From assembly GCF_002893625.1 (NCBI RefSeq), contig NZ_PKMZ01000002.1:62001-126000 (forward strand): DNA of 64,000 nt, in the 5' to 3' direction. This document shows, piece by piece, positions 1 to 7,299 of this stretch. The translations under genes and the position numbers were made by a program. Source of the DNA: Mangrovicella endophytica. GTDB lineage: Bacteria > Pseudomonadota > Alphaproteobacteria > Rhizobiales > Rhizobiaceae. Numbering within the stretch: the first letter of the stretch is position 1; the number at the start of each line of letters is the position of its first letter. Below the pieces are notes generated by a model, which saw nothing but the letters and a program-made list of their open reading frames with translations, was not told where the DNA came from and did not search any database.

Positions 1-1643
1 CCACCGAGCGGCGGCAGCGTCATGCCGCCCGGCGCCTGCGGCACGATGATCGTGTCCGTGGATACCGGCGGCGCTTCCGACTTGTAGCGCATCACCATGC
101 CGGGGAAGAGGATCGTCAGCGCCACCATCAGGATCTGGATGCAGACGAAAGGAATGGCGCCGCGATAGATCTGCCCGGTGGTGACCCCATCCAGAGTGCG
201 GCCGGTGACCTTGTCGAGGAACGGCATGCGCGGCGCCACCGAGCGCAGGTAGAACAGCGCGAAACCGAAGGGCGGATGCATGAAGCTGGTCTGCATGTTC
301 ACACCGAGCAGGACGCCAAACCAGATGAGGTCAATCCCCTGCTTTTCAGCGATGGGGCCGAGCAGCGGCACGATGATGAAGGCGAGCTCGAAGAAGTCCA
401 GGAAGAAGGCCAGGATGAAGACGAGGATGTTGACGACGATCAGGAAGCCGACCTCGCCGCCCGGCACGGAGGTCAGCAGCTCCTCGACCCAGATGTGACC
501 GTTGACGCCATAGAAGGTCAGCGAGAAGACCCGGGCGCCGACGAGGATGAAGATCACGAAGGCCGACAGGGTCGTAGTCGACTCCATCGCCTGTACCAGC
601 AGCTTCGTCGAGAAGCGGCGCTTGGCGAGGGCAAGCACCAGTGCGCCCACGGCGCCCATCGCGCCGCCCTCCGTCGGCGTCGCGACGCCGAGAAAGATCG
701 TGCCGAGCACCAGGAAGATCAGCGCCAGCGGCGGGATCATCACGATGATCACCTGCTGGGCGAGGTAGGACAGGACGCTCAGCTTGAACGCCTTATTGGC
801 GACGGCGACGAAGTAGACGAGCAGCGTGCCGACGACAGCGCCCCAGATCGCCGCGCCCTGCTCCACGTGAGGAGCGAGATATTCGGTCGCGCCGTAGCTG
901 ACGAGAACGGCCCCTGCCAGCGCGACCGAGAGCGAGGTGACGCCGCGCCCGAGGGTGCGCGCCTCCGGCGGCAGCGCCGGCGCCGCCTTTGGATTGATCA
1001 TCGTGACGATGAAGATGTAGCCGACATAGAGGCCTGTCAGCACGAGGCCCGGGACCAGCGCGCCGGAATACATGTCGCCGACGGAGCGGCCGAGCTGGTC
1101 GGCCAGCACGATCAGCACCAGCGAGGGCGGGATGATCTGCGCCAGCGTGCCGGACGCGACGATGACGCCGCTCGCCAGCTTCCGGTCATAGCCGTAGCGC
1201 AGCATGATCGGCAGCGAGATCAGGCCCATGGCAATAACAGAGGCGGCTACCACGCCTGTGGTGGCCGCGAGCAGTGCGCCGACGAAGATCACGGCATAGG
1301 CGAGGCCGCCCCGCAGCGGGCCGAAGAGCTGGCCGATCGTGTCGAGCAGATCCTCCGCCATGCCGGAACGCTCGAGGATCAGTCCCATGAAGGTGAAGAA
1401 GGGGATGGCCAGCAGCGTGTCGTTCGACATGATGCCGCCGAAGAAGCGGTCAGGGAGCGCGCCCAGAAGCGGCCAGAAAAGGTTGATCTCGCCGGAGGAG
1501 ATCGGCGCCAGCTCGACGCCGATCACAAAGAACAGGAGGCCGTTGGCTGCAAGTGCAAAGGCGACGGGGTAGCCGAGCAGCAGGAACACCACCAGGCTGA
1601 TGAACATGATCGGCGCGAGATTGTGCGCGATGAACTCGATCAT
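1..1643 (-). CDS. dctM: TRAP transporter large permease (DctM family), partial at left edge
   Basis: This is the large membrane subunit of a tripartite ATP-independent periplasmic (TRAP) transporter, which moves organic acids or similar solutes across the inner membrane using an ion gradient. At least 547 codons are visible and the reading frame runs off the left edge without a stop. The translation is almost entirely hydrophobic helices. It begins MIEFIAHNLAPIMF and carries the DctM-like stretch GVVAASVIAMGLISLP. It is longer than the usual 430-residue DctM, as in the mannitol/chloroaromatic subgroup. The start codon overlaps the stop of the small subunit gene (ATGA), so the two are translationally coupled. 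The solute-binding protein gene is not visible, so the substrate cannot be named. Confidence 0.93.
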   Translation of the reverse strand, partial: MIEFIAHNLAPIMFISLVVFLLLGYPVAFALAANGLLFFVIGVELAPISSGEINLFWPLLGALPDRFFGGIMSNDTLLAIPFFTFMGLILERSGMAEDLLDTIGQLFGPLRGGLAYAVIFVGALLAATTGVVAASVIAMGLISLPIMLRYGYDRKLASGVIVASGTLAQIIPPSLVLIVLADQLGRSVGDMYSGALVPGLVLTGLYVGYIFIVTMINPKAAPALPPEARTLGRGVTSLSVALAGAVLVSYGATEYLAPHVEQGAAIWGAVVGTLLVYFVAVANKAFKLSVLSYLAQQVIIVMIPPLALIFLVLGTIFLGVATPTEGGAMGAVGALVLALAKRRFSTKLLVQAMESTTTLSAFVIFILVGARVFSLTFYGVNGHIWVEELLTSVPGGEVGFLIVVNILVFILAFFLDFFELAFIIVPLLGPIAEKQGIDLIWFGVLLGVNMQTSFMHPPFGFALFYLRSVAPRMPFLDKVTGRTLDGVTTGQIYRGAIPFVCIQILMVALTILFPGMVMRYKSEAPPVSTDTIIVPQAPGGMTLPPLG

Positions 1644-2254
1644 CGGCCGATCTCCCCGCGCGATGCGCTCGCGTCGGCCGGCCCCGCCGGCGCGGTGGTC
1701 TCCATTTCCTCTGCCGTCGGGTGGCTTTGGTGCTGAGGCGTCGGATCGTCCATCCCGGCGAAGAGGACGCCGGCGCGCTTGATTAGCTCGGACAGGGCCT
1801 GCGCCAGCAGCAGCGCGAAGCCGGCCAGCAGCAGCGCCTTGGCCGGCCAGACGAGCAGGCCGCCGGCATTCGGCGAATGCTCGCCGCTGCGGTAGGACAG
1901 CGAGACATAGGGGATCAGCAGCCAGATCATCAGCAGCGTGAAGGGAATGAGCACGACGAGGTGGCCGATGAAGTCGATCCAGTCGCGTGTGCGCTTCGAC
2001 AACATGGATGAGATGATGTCGACGCGGATGTGCTCGTTCTTCAGCAGGGTCCAGGCGGCCGCCAGCATGAACACGGCCCCGAAGAGGTACCACTGCAGTT
2101 CGAGCCAAGCGTTCGACGACATGTCGAAGATCTTGCGGATCACCGCATTGCCGGCGCTGACTAGAACGGCGACGAGCACGAGCCATGACACGGCACGGCC
2201 GACGAAGGTCGTGACGCTGTCGATGACGCGCGACAGCGATAGAAGGGCGCTCAT
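1640..2254 (-). CDS. dctQ: TRAP transporter small permease (DctQ family)
   Basis: The 204-residue small membrane subunit pairs with the large permease that follows it. Four hydrophobic segments are visible: about residues 17-38, 47-70, 88-112 and 128-150. They include the typical WLELQWYLFGAVFML stretch found in DctQ proteins. The start is chosen at the ATG at 2254 because an AGGAGG ribosome binding site lies just upstream; a longer in-frame extension to 2365 has no such site and looks non-coding. The C-terminal 45 residues are polar and rich in Pro, Thr and Ala, probably a cytoplasmic tail. The stop codon overlaps the dctM start. Family assignment is firm; the substrate is unknown. Confidence 0.92.
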   Translation of the reverse strand: MSALLSLSRVIDSVTTFVGRAVSWLVLVAVLVSAGNAVIRKIFDMSSNAWLELQWYLFGAVFMLAAAWTLLKNEHIRVDIISSMLSKRTRDWIDFIGHLVVLIPFTLLMIWLLIPYVSLSYRSGEHSPNAGGLLVWPAKALLLAGFALLLAQALSELIKRAGVLFAGMDDPTPQHQSHPTAEEMETTAPAGPADASASRGEIGR

Positions 2255-2496
2255 GCGATCCGGATCCTCCTCGTCCTGCCCCGCGACCGGGACGACTGCC
2301 GGGTACAGCCCAGCTCTTGTTGGATGGCGTGACGGGATCGAGATGGATGCAGGCAGGAGCGCCATATCCCGATCGAAGCCGTGGATCGGTCGTTAAGGAC
2401 TTTTACTGGCTGTCGCAAGTAATCGCCGCAGTCCGTTTGGCAGCCGGGCTTGCGCAGAGGCTTGGCGGCCTCATCCCCCTCCGCTACGACCGGGCG

Positions 2497-3042
2497 ATGG
2501 AAGCGACGCCGCCGCAACGCCGGAAGGTGCCCGGTCCGGTGACGGCCGAATGGCTGTTCCGGGCGGGCATGCACTATCTCGAACGATATGCCTCTTCGAC
2601 GGAGAACCTGCGCAGCGTCCTCCGACGCAAGCTGATGCGCCGCTGCCTCGCGCGCGGCGAGGATGCGGAGGCCTTCGCTCCGCTTGTCGAGGAGGCGATG
2701 GGGCGCTTCGCCGATCTGAAGCTGATCGACGATCGTGCCTATGCCGAGGCCCGGGCTGCCAGCCTCCGGCGCCGGGGAACGTCGCATCGGCAGGCGAGTG
2801 CCAAGCTTCTCGCCAAGGGCGTCGAACCCGATCTCGTCGCGGCCGCGCTTGCGGTCGAAGGAGGCGATGAGCGAGCATCAGCCTGGCGATATGCCGAGCG
2901 GCGGCGGCTTGGCCCGTTCCGCCTGCGGGATCGCGCCGAGCGGCGCGACCGCGACGTCGCCGCGATGATCCGCGCCGGCTTCGCCTTTGCGGATGCCGCG
3001 GCCGTCATCGACGGGAATGCCGACGAGCGGAGCTGCTCATGA
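2497..3042 (+). CDS. recX: Regulatory protein RecX
   Basis: RecX binds RecA filaments and inhibits RecA recombinase and co-protease activity in the cytoplasm. The 181-residue product has the expected alpha-helical, strongly basic composition. It includes the family stretches HYLERYASSTENLRSVL near residue 27 and KLIDDRAYAEA near residue 77. The start at ATG 2497 is chosen because related proteins begin just before the PVTAEWL segment; no good ribosome binding site is visible, and the frame stays open upstream to 2317, so the start is uncertain. The gene stands alone, divergent from the TRAP genes and not next to recA. I saw no SOS-box GTTC-N7-GTTC in the upstream region. Confidence 0.85.
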   Translation: MEATPPQRRKVPGPVTAEWLFRAGMHYLERYASSTENLRSVLRRKLMRRCLARGEDAEAFAPLVEEAMGRFADLKLIDDRAYAEARAASLRRRGTSHRQASAKLLAKGVEPDLVAAALAVEGGDERASAWRYAERRRLGPFRLRDRAERRDRDVAAMIRAGFAFADAAAVIDGNADERSCS

Positions 3043-3103
3043 GACGGCGCCACCAGGCATGGAAGTGAAGCGTAGCTGGCGGCGAATCGGCCCGCCGCGG
3101 CCC

Positions 3104-3129
3104 GGAACTATCGCGGCACCAGAGGGGTT
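3104..3129 (+). promoter_or_regulatory. EcfG-like promoter candidate (GGAAC-N17-GGTT)
   Basis: GGAAC at 3104-3108 is followed after 17 bases by GGTT at 3126-3129. The alphaproteobacterial general-stress sigma factor EcfG recognises GGAAC-N16/17-cGTT. The match is one base off at the weakly conserved first position of the -10 element. It lies about 80 bases upstream of the PfpI-family start codon, and DJ-1/PfpI genes are frequent members of the EcfG regulon. Confidence 0.45.
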
Positions 3130-3210
3130 AGCCTGTCATCCATAGCAACGATGCAGCCAATGTGCCCGCCTCACGGTGGCGCAGGGCTGCGCTTCGACAG
3201 GAGAAGTTCG

Positions 3211-3774
3211 ATGCCAAGCATCAAGGACGCCAAGATCGCCATTCTCTCGACCGACGGGTTCGAGCAGGACGAACTGATCAAGCCGCTGGAGCAGCTGAAG
3301 GCTGCCGGCGCACAGGTTCACGTCGTCTCGCTAAAGGACGGGACGATCACCGGCTGGGACCAGGATCACTGGGACAAGAAGGTGCCGGTCGATCGCACGC
3401 TCGATGCGGTTTCCGTCGGCGATTACGATGCGCTCGTCCTGCCGGGCGGCCAGATCAATCCGGACAAGCTGCGCGCGGAACCGCAGGTCGTCGAGTTCGT
3501 CCGCGCCTTCTACCAGTCCAAGAAGCCGCTGGCGGCGATCTGCCATGCGCCGTGGCTCCTGATCGAGGCCGGCGTGGTGAAGGATCGACAGCTGACCTCA
3601 TTCAACTCGATCAAGACGGACGTCATCAATGCCGGCGGCAACTGGGTCGACCGCGAGGTCGTCGTCGACGAGGGGCTGATCACCTCGCGCAACCCGGGTG
3701 ATATTCCGGCCTTCGTCGCCAAGATCATCGAGGAAGTGGAAGAGGGGCGCCATCAGGACCGACAGGCGGCTTGA
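3211..3774 (+). CDS. DJ-1/PfpI family protein (class I glutamine amidotransferase-like; possible deglycase or protease)
   Basis: The 187-residue product is a DJ-1/PfpI fold protein of the YhbO/PfpI subgroup, linked in other bacteria to protein deglycation or proteolysis under stress. The catalytic elements are visible: Glu18 in DGFEQDEL, the nucleophile elbow AAICHAPW with Cys111 and His112, and the oxyanion-side PGG at 78-80. The length is standard. The ATG at 3211 is chosen for the AGGAG sequence just upstream; a longer frame from 3151 lacks conserved residues. The gene appears monocistronic, with a strong intrinsic terminator right after it and an EcfG-like promoter candidate in front. Whether it acts as a deglycase or peptidase cannot be told from sequence. 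Confidence 0.92.
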   Translation: MPSIKDAKIAILSTDGFEQDELIKPLEQLKAAGAQVHVVSLKDGTITGWDQDHWDKKVPVDRTLDAVSVGDYDALVLPGGQINPDKLRAEPQVVEFVRAFYQSKKPLAAICHAPWLLIEAGVVKDRQLTSFNSIKTDVINAGGNWVDREVVVDEGLITSRNPGDIPAFVAKIIEEVEEGRHQDRQAA

Positions 3775-3800
3775 GCAACCCAGTCGCTGAAGTCGAACCC

Positions 3801-3829
3801 GGCCGGCGCTCAAGGGCGCCGGCCTTTTT
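3801..3829 (+). terminator. Intrinsic terminator of the PfpI-family gene
   Basis: A 9-bp perfect stem (GGCCGGCGC at 3801-3809 with GCGCCGGCC at 3816-3824) encloses a 6-base loop and is followed directly by five T residues (3825-3829). It starts 27 bases after the stop codon. Confidence 0.88.
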
Positions 3830-3932
3830 CCATGCTGCTGCATCGAGCGCCGCAGCACGCCGCGGCATTGCCAGTTTGTGGCGGAATCGTGTATGTGCGC
3901 GGCACGCATTTGGCATCAGATGGAGGATCGGC

Positions 3933-4085
3933 GTGGCCACTCTGCCAACCTACGACACCAAGAATCCCGCCGCGATGGACTATCCCGAGCACGAGCGGAC
4001 CTATTCCGGCTTCCTCGCCCTCTTCAAGTGGGGCACGGTGGCCGTCGTGATCCTGCTCATCCTGATGGCCTTCTTCCTGCTCTAG
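3933..4085 (+). CDS. aa3-type cytochrome c oxidase subunit IV-like mini-protein
   Basis: The product is a 50-residue single-span membrane protein of the alphaproteobacterial aa3-oxidase subunit IV family, which sits beside the core oxidase subunits in the inner membrane. The diagnostic segment is DYPEHERTYSGFLALFKWG followed by one transmembrane helix over residues 33-50 that ends the protein. A GTG start at 3933 is chosen because GGAGG lies 6-7 bases upstream. The internal ATG at 3975 would also retain the core motif. The gene is far from any oxidase operon here, which is usual for this family in Hyphomicrobiales. Confidence 0.88.
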   Translation: MATLPTYDTKNPAAMDYPEHERTYSGFLALFKWGTVAVVILLILMAFFLL

Positions 4086-4230
4086 TTCTGCACGCCGCGT
4101 CGCCGACCGGCGGGTCACCGCAGCCCACCAAGGCTGCTCATCCGCCAGCCGAAGCGATGAAGCGGCGTTTTTGGAGGGCGCGTTCGATCCTCCGGGCGTC
4201 GTCGGCGACACTCCAGCTCTCGACATGAGA

Positions 4231-4260
4231 AAGGCCCGCAGGGTTGTCCCGGCGGGCCTT
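4231..4260. terminator. Bidirectional hairpin between convergent genes
   Basis: A 9-bp stem (AAGGCCCGC at 4231-4239 with GCGGGCCTT at 4252-4260) sits between the oxidase mini-subunit gene (+) and the DUF992 gene (-). T-tracts are short on both strands, so termination strength is uncertain. Confidence 0.6.
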
Positions 4261-4283
4261 CTTCGTTCCAGTCGGGCTGATGC

Positions 4284-4799
4284 TTACTTGGTGATGACCA
4301 CGGTCTCGCTGCCCGGCGCGACCGCCACGGCCGGCGCCAGCGTGAACTTGGTGACGCCGATCGCGGCATTGACGCCTTCCTGAGCCTGCACGCTCAGCGG
4401 CTGCAGCGTGAAGCCGCCATTCGGGCCGCCGACGAGGACCTTGACGCCGGCACCAGCCGCAAAGGAGGCATCGGCACTGGCGCCGACATAGCTGCCGGCG
4501 AGCGAGGCCGGGCTGTACTTGTCAGGCGTCGCGGCCAGGACGACCCACTTCATCACCGTCTCGCCGGTCACGCCGACATCGAGGCCGAGCGAGCTCAGCG
4601 TGCCCGTATAGACTTCCTTCGGCAGAGCGTTGTTGGCGGGCGTGAACTCGCAGAGGACGTTCTCGGACGAGCCGATGATGAAGCCGGTCGAGCCTTCGCT
4701 GTGGCAGGTGAGGGAGCCGAGCTCGGCATCGGCTCGGGCCGCGGCGGAGCCGGCGAGAAGAGCACCGGCGAGGGCGGCGGAGAAGAGAATGGCCTTCAT
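4284..4799 (-). CDS. DUF992 domain-containing periplasmic protein
   Basis: The 171-residue secreted protein has an N-terminal signal peptide (residues 1 to about 23, ending SAAARADA). The mature part matches the DUF992 family common in Hyphomicrobiales. Two cysteines, Cys32 and Cys50, could form a disulfide, and the middle segment has the glycine-rich LAGSYVGASADASF stretch expected of a beta-rich domain. AGGAGG lies just upstream of the ATG at 4799. The gene is divergent from the DUF1344 gene. No molecular function is known for the family, and none can be read from the context. Confidence 0.85.
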   Translation of the reverse strand: MKAILFSAALAGALLAGSAAARADAELGSLTCHSEGSTGFIIGSSENVLCEFTPANNALPKEVYTGTLSSLGLDVGVTGETVMKWVVLAATPDKYSPASLAGSYVGASADASFAAGAGVKVLVGGPNGGFTLQPLSVQAQEGVNAAIGVTKFTLAPAVAVAPGSETVVITK

Positions 4800-5130
4800 G
4801 GCTTATGCCTCCTGAAGAATGACGTTCGGCCGGGAAATCCTCTCGAGGCGCAACGGTTCCGCCAAATCTCAGCCCGCAGTGTCGCGCTGTTGCGGCAGCG
4901 CAACAGGCTCGGTCGTGCCCCGACGGTTCTCGTCCGCCCGGATCCGCCGATCCGGCTGCTGCTTCGCGCGCGCCGCTGACCGCGACTGAGGCAAATTGCC
5001 GGACGGGCAGAATTATCTTTTTGTAACGGGCGGTTGTTTTCAGACGCGCCTAGCTTCCGACCCGCGCCGATGAGCGGCGCAGGATCTTACCGCGTCGATG
5101 ACCGACGCAGGATCTCAGAAGGAGGTTGTC
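4800..5130. other. Divergent intergenic region, DUF992 / DUF1344
   Basis: No gene is seen in these 331 bases. An AT-rich patch around 5008-5040 (TTATCTTTTTGTAA) stands out from the GC-rich surroundings and is the likely promoter zone for the rightward DUF1344 gene. AAGGAGG immediately precedes its start codon. Confidence 0.5.
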
Positions 5131-5385
5131 ATGAAGCGTCTTGTTGTTTCGGCCACTGTGCTTTCGGCTCTTCTCGTCTCGGGTGGCGCCTTCGCCGCAA
5201 CGGCGACCGGCACCGTCAAAGCGATGGACGTGTCCAAGCACACCGTCACTCTCAAGAACGGCGAAACCTTCACGGTCGCGCCGAGCGTGAAGCTGTCGAC
5301 GCTGAAGGCTGGGGAGAAGGTGTCGATCACCTATACCAAGAGCGGCACGGCGATGAGCGCCAGCAAGATCATGGCGGCGAAGTAG
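5131..5385 (+). CDS. DUF1344 domain-containing small periplasmic protein
   Basis: The 84-residue secreted protein has a clear signal peptide (residues 1-22, cleavage after GGAFA). The compact basic domain reads TVKAMDVSKHTVTLKNGETF and then GEKVSITY, a small beta-strand fold typical of DUF1344. The start at 5131 is set by AAGGAGG eight bases upstream. The family is almost restricted to Hyphomicrobiales and has no assigned function. The gene is followed by a strong hairpin shared with the convergent TPR gene. Confidence 0.86.
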   Translation: MKRLVVSATVLSALLVSGGAFAATATGTVKAMDVSKHTVTLKNGETFTVAPSVKLSTLKAGEKVSITYTKSGTAMSASKIMAAK

Positions 5386-5409
5386 AGCCAGCGGCCCTAC
5401 CGGACCGCG

Positions 5410-5438
5410 GACCGCCGTCGAGCCCCCCGACGGCGGTC
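5410..5438. terminator. Bidirectional hairpin between DUF1344 and TPR lipoprotein genes
   Basis: An 11-bp perfect stem (5410-5420 with 5428-5438, arm GACCGCCGTCG) encloses a 7-base loop. It lies between two convergent genes, with no long T-tract on either side. Its position and stability suggest termination for both. Confidence 0.65.
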
Positions 5439-5451
5439 TGCATCCGTTGCG

Positions 5452-6315
5452 TCAGACGCCGGTGGTGCGCGCCATCCCATCCTTGGCCGGCCGATAGCGC
5501 GGGTCGAGCTGTGCGGCGCGCGAATAGGAGCGGAAGGCCTTCTGCTTCTCGCCGCGGCGCTCGTAGACGATGGCCTGGTTCGTCCAGTACTCCGCCTTGC
5601 GGTCGTCGAGCTTGAGCGCGGCGTTGAAGTCGTTGAAGGCGTTTTCCTCATCGCCGAGCGCGAGATAGGAGACGCCGCGGCCGGAATAGGGCTCCGGCGC
5701 ATCCGCCTTCAGCGAGATCGCCGTCGAGAAGTCCTCGATCGCCTGCTTGTGCTGGCCGTCGATCTGATAAAGCAGACCGCGATTATGGTAGGCGCGCGGA
5801 TCGGTCGTGTTGAGATCGATCGCCTTCTGGAAGTCCGCCAGAGCCTCGCGGTTGCGGCCGGCGATGCGGTAGACGTTACCGCGGCCGATATAGGCAGCGT
5901 CATAGTCGGGCTTGATCTTCAGCGCCGCGTTGTAGTCGGCGACGGCCTTGCCCTGCTCGTTGGTCTGCCGGAAGACCAGCGCCCGATTGGCATAGGCCTG
6001 GTAGAAGTTCGGGTCGAGCTGGATGGCGGTGGTGAAGTCCTCGATCGCCCGGTTGTAGTCGCCCGCCCGCCCATAGGCGGTGCCGCGGACATTGTAGGCT
6101 TCCGGGTTGCGCGGATCGGCATTCACGGTCGCGGTCAGCGACGAGATGTTCTCCGAGGATCCCTGGCTCTGGTCGAGCGAGATGGCCTGCACCGTCGGCT
6201 CGGCCGTCTGACAGCCGGCCAGCGCCAGGCCGGCGAAGATCGCAAGGAGGGCGGCCGGCTTCGTCGCGGCGACGGTCCGGTTCGGCGCGAGGCGGCTTTC
6301 GGAATGCGAGATCAA
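5452..6315 (-). CDS. TPR-repeat lipoprotein
   Basis: The 287-residue envelope protein has a lipoprotein signal (LALAGC, lipidated Cys35) followed by about six tetratricopeptide repeats between residues 65 and 280. The repeats show the usual pattern, such as AYNVRGTAYGRAGDYNRAI and AYHNRGLLYQIDGQHKQAI. TPR arrays act as protein-binding scaffolds, so this is probably an anchored periplasmic assembly or secretion factor like the NlpI group. The only in-frame start upstream of the signal is a TTG at 6315, with GGGGA about ten bases before it. It is convergent with DUF1344. The partner protein is unknown. Confidence 0.88.
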   Translation of the reverse strand: MISHSESRLAPNRTVAATKPAALLAIFAGLALAGCQTAEPTVQAISLDQSQGSSENISSLTATVNADPRNPEAYNVRGTAYGRAGDYNRAIEDFTTAIQLDPNFYQAYANRALVFRQTNEQGKAVADYNAALKIKPDYDAAYIGRGNVYRIAGRNREALADFQKAIDLNTTDPRAYHNRGLLYQIDGQHKQAIEDFSTAISLKADAPEPYSGRGVSYLALGDEENAFNDFNAALKLDDRKAEYWTNQAIVYERRGEKQKAFRSYSRAAQLDPRYRPAKDGMARTTGV

Positions 6316-6652
6316 ACTGCTGTCCCCGTGAAACGAGCTTTGACGGTCGGCCTCGTGGCGTCACCAGGCACGCCCCTTGCCCCTTAAGCGTCCGGGCCGG
6401 ATGAAGCTCGGGCGGCGCAGCATCCCCCGCCGCGTCAGCGCCTGATCATCCATCTGCCAAAATGCCGCGAAAGGCGCTGACCATTCAGGTGCATACGCCG
6501 CCTTCCGCATAGCCGTCGATACAGGCTCTAGGAATCGAAATCGACCAAAAAGTGGCGCAGTGGAGCCTTCGCTCACCCGCCGTCAAGGATGCGGCAAGGT
6601 CGAGACAGCCGAGGCCGACCAGCCGCCCTGTCCCTCCATGCCTTCGGGCCGT
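6316..6652. other. Intergenic region, no gene recognised
   Basis: These 337 bases between two leftward genes hold only short frames without recognisable domains or good ribosome binding sites. They probably contain the promoter of the TPR lipoprotein gene and the end of the DUF2380 transcript. Confidence 0.4.
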
Positions 6653-7150
6653 CTAACGAACCCCATCCGCAATCTTGGCCGCGGTGAACTTCGCCGCGCG
6701 CTCGAACGCCTCGTCGGTATCGCCGCGGAAGGACAGGATGCGGTCGAGAACGACGTTCCCGCTGGCGACGTCGATGACGTCGACATGGCCGGAACCGATC
6801 AGCGTCGAGACCTTCTGGATGACGCCGAGGACGAGGAAGTCCGCTCCGGCCGCCTTGGCCATGGATGTCAGTTCCGCAGGGCTCAGCGTGCCGCTGCCGC
6901 AGCTCGGCTTGCCACACTCCAGCGTTACCAGAGCAAACGCGCCCTCGGCTGCCAGCGTCTCGCGCAGCAGGGCGTTGAAGCTCTGAACGCGCTTTTCATG
7001 CGCCTTCGTCTGATCGCCGGGCTCGCCGGACGTGTCGAGATAGTCGAAGTCAGCAACGGCGATCCGCATTGCCGGTTCGGCAGTTGCTGGCAGGGTGGCG
7101 GCGATCAGGCCGACCAGGACTGCGAGGATGGCGGTTCTGTTTGGGGACAC
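6653..7150 (-). CDS. DUF2380 domain-containing secreted protein
   Basis: The product is about 165 residues. The N-terminal segment RTAILAVLVGLIAATLPATAEPA is a signal peptide. The mature domain starts MRIAVADFDYLDTSGE, the hallmark of DUF2380 proteins, which resemble small periplasmic proteins with a Rossmann-like open alpha/beta fold. A Cys pair in LECGKPSCGSG may form a disulfide. No ATG precedes the signal peptide; GTG at 7150 is preferred over GTG at 7189 because GGAA lies just before it and it starts right at the signal. The function of the family is unknown. Confidence 0.75.
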   Translation of the reverse strand: MSPNRTAILAVLVGLIAATLPATAEPAMRIAVADFDYLDTSGEPGDQTKAHEKRVQSFNALLRETLAAEGAFALVTLECGKPSCGSGTLSPAELTSMAKAAGADFLVLGVIQKVSTLIGSGHVDVIDVASGNVVLDRILSFRGDTDEAFERAAKFTAAKIADGVR

Positions 7151-7299
7151 GGGGTTCCAACGGGCGGCGCGCCCGCTCCTTCGCCGCACCGGCGTGCGGT
7201 CGCTCGCGGATGTTCGTCCCGCCGACGCCGGTCGAGGCGAAACGGGTGCCCGGCCTCTGCAGATAGGCGCGAGCCCCGCGGCTGGAAGGTCTGCGATGG

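Noticed and set aside
276-1736. 486-codon plus-strand open frame
   Set aside because: It is antisense to the TRAP permease genes. The translation is low-complexity Asp/Glu/Arg/Gln with no fold, while the opposite strand gives clear membrane proteins.
2255-2496. SOS box (GTTC-N7-GTTC) upstream of recX
   Set aside because: No such pair is present; recX control by LexA cannot be claimed.
6361-6576. 71-codon minus-strand frame in an intergenic region
   Set aside because: There is no ribosome binding site, no domain and no hydrophobic pattern; not supported as a gene.
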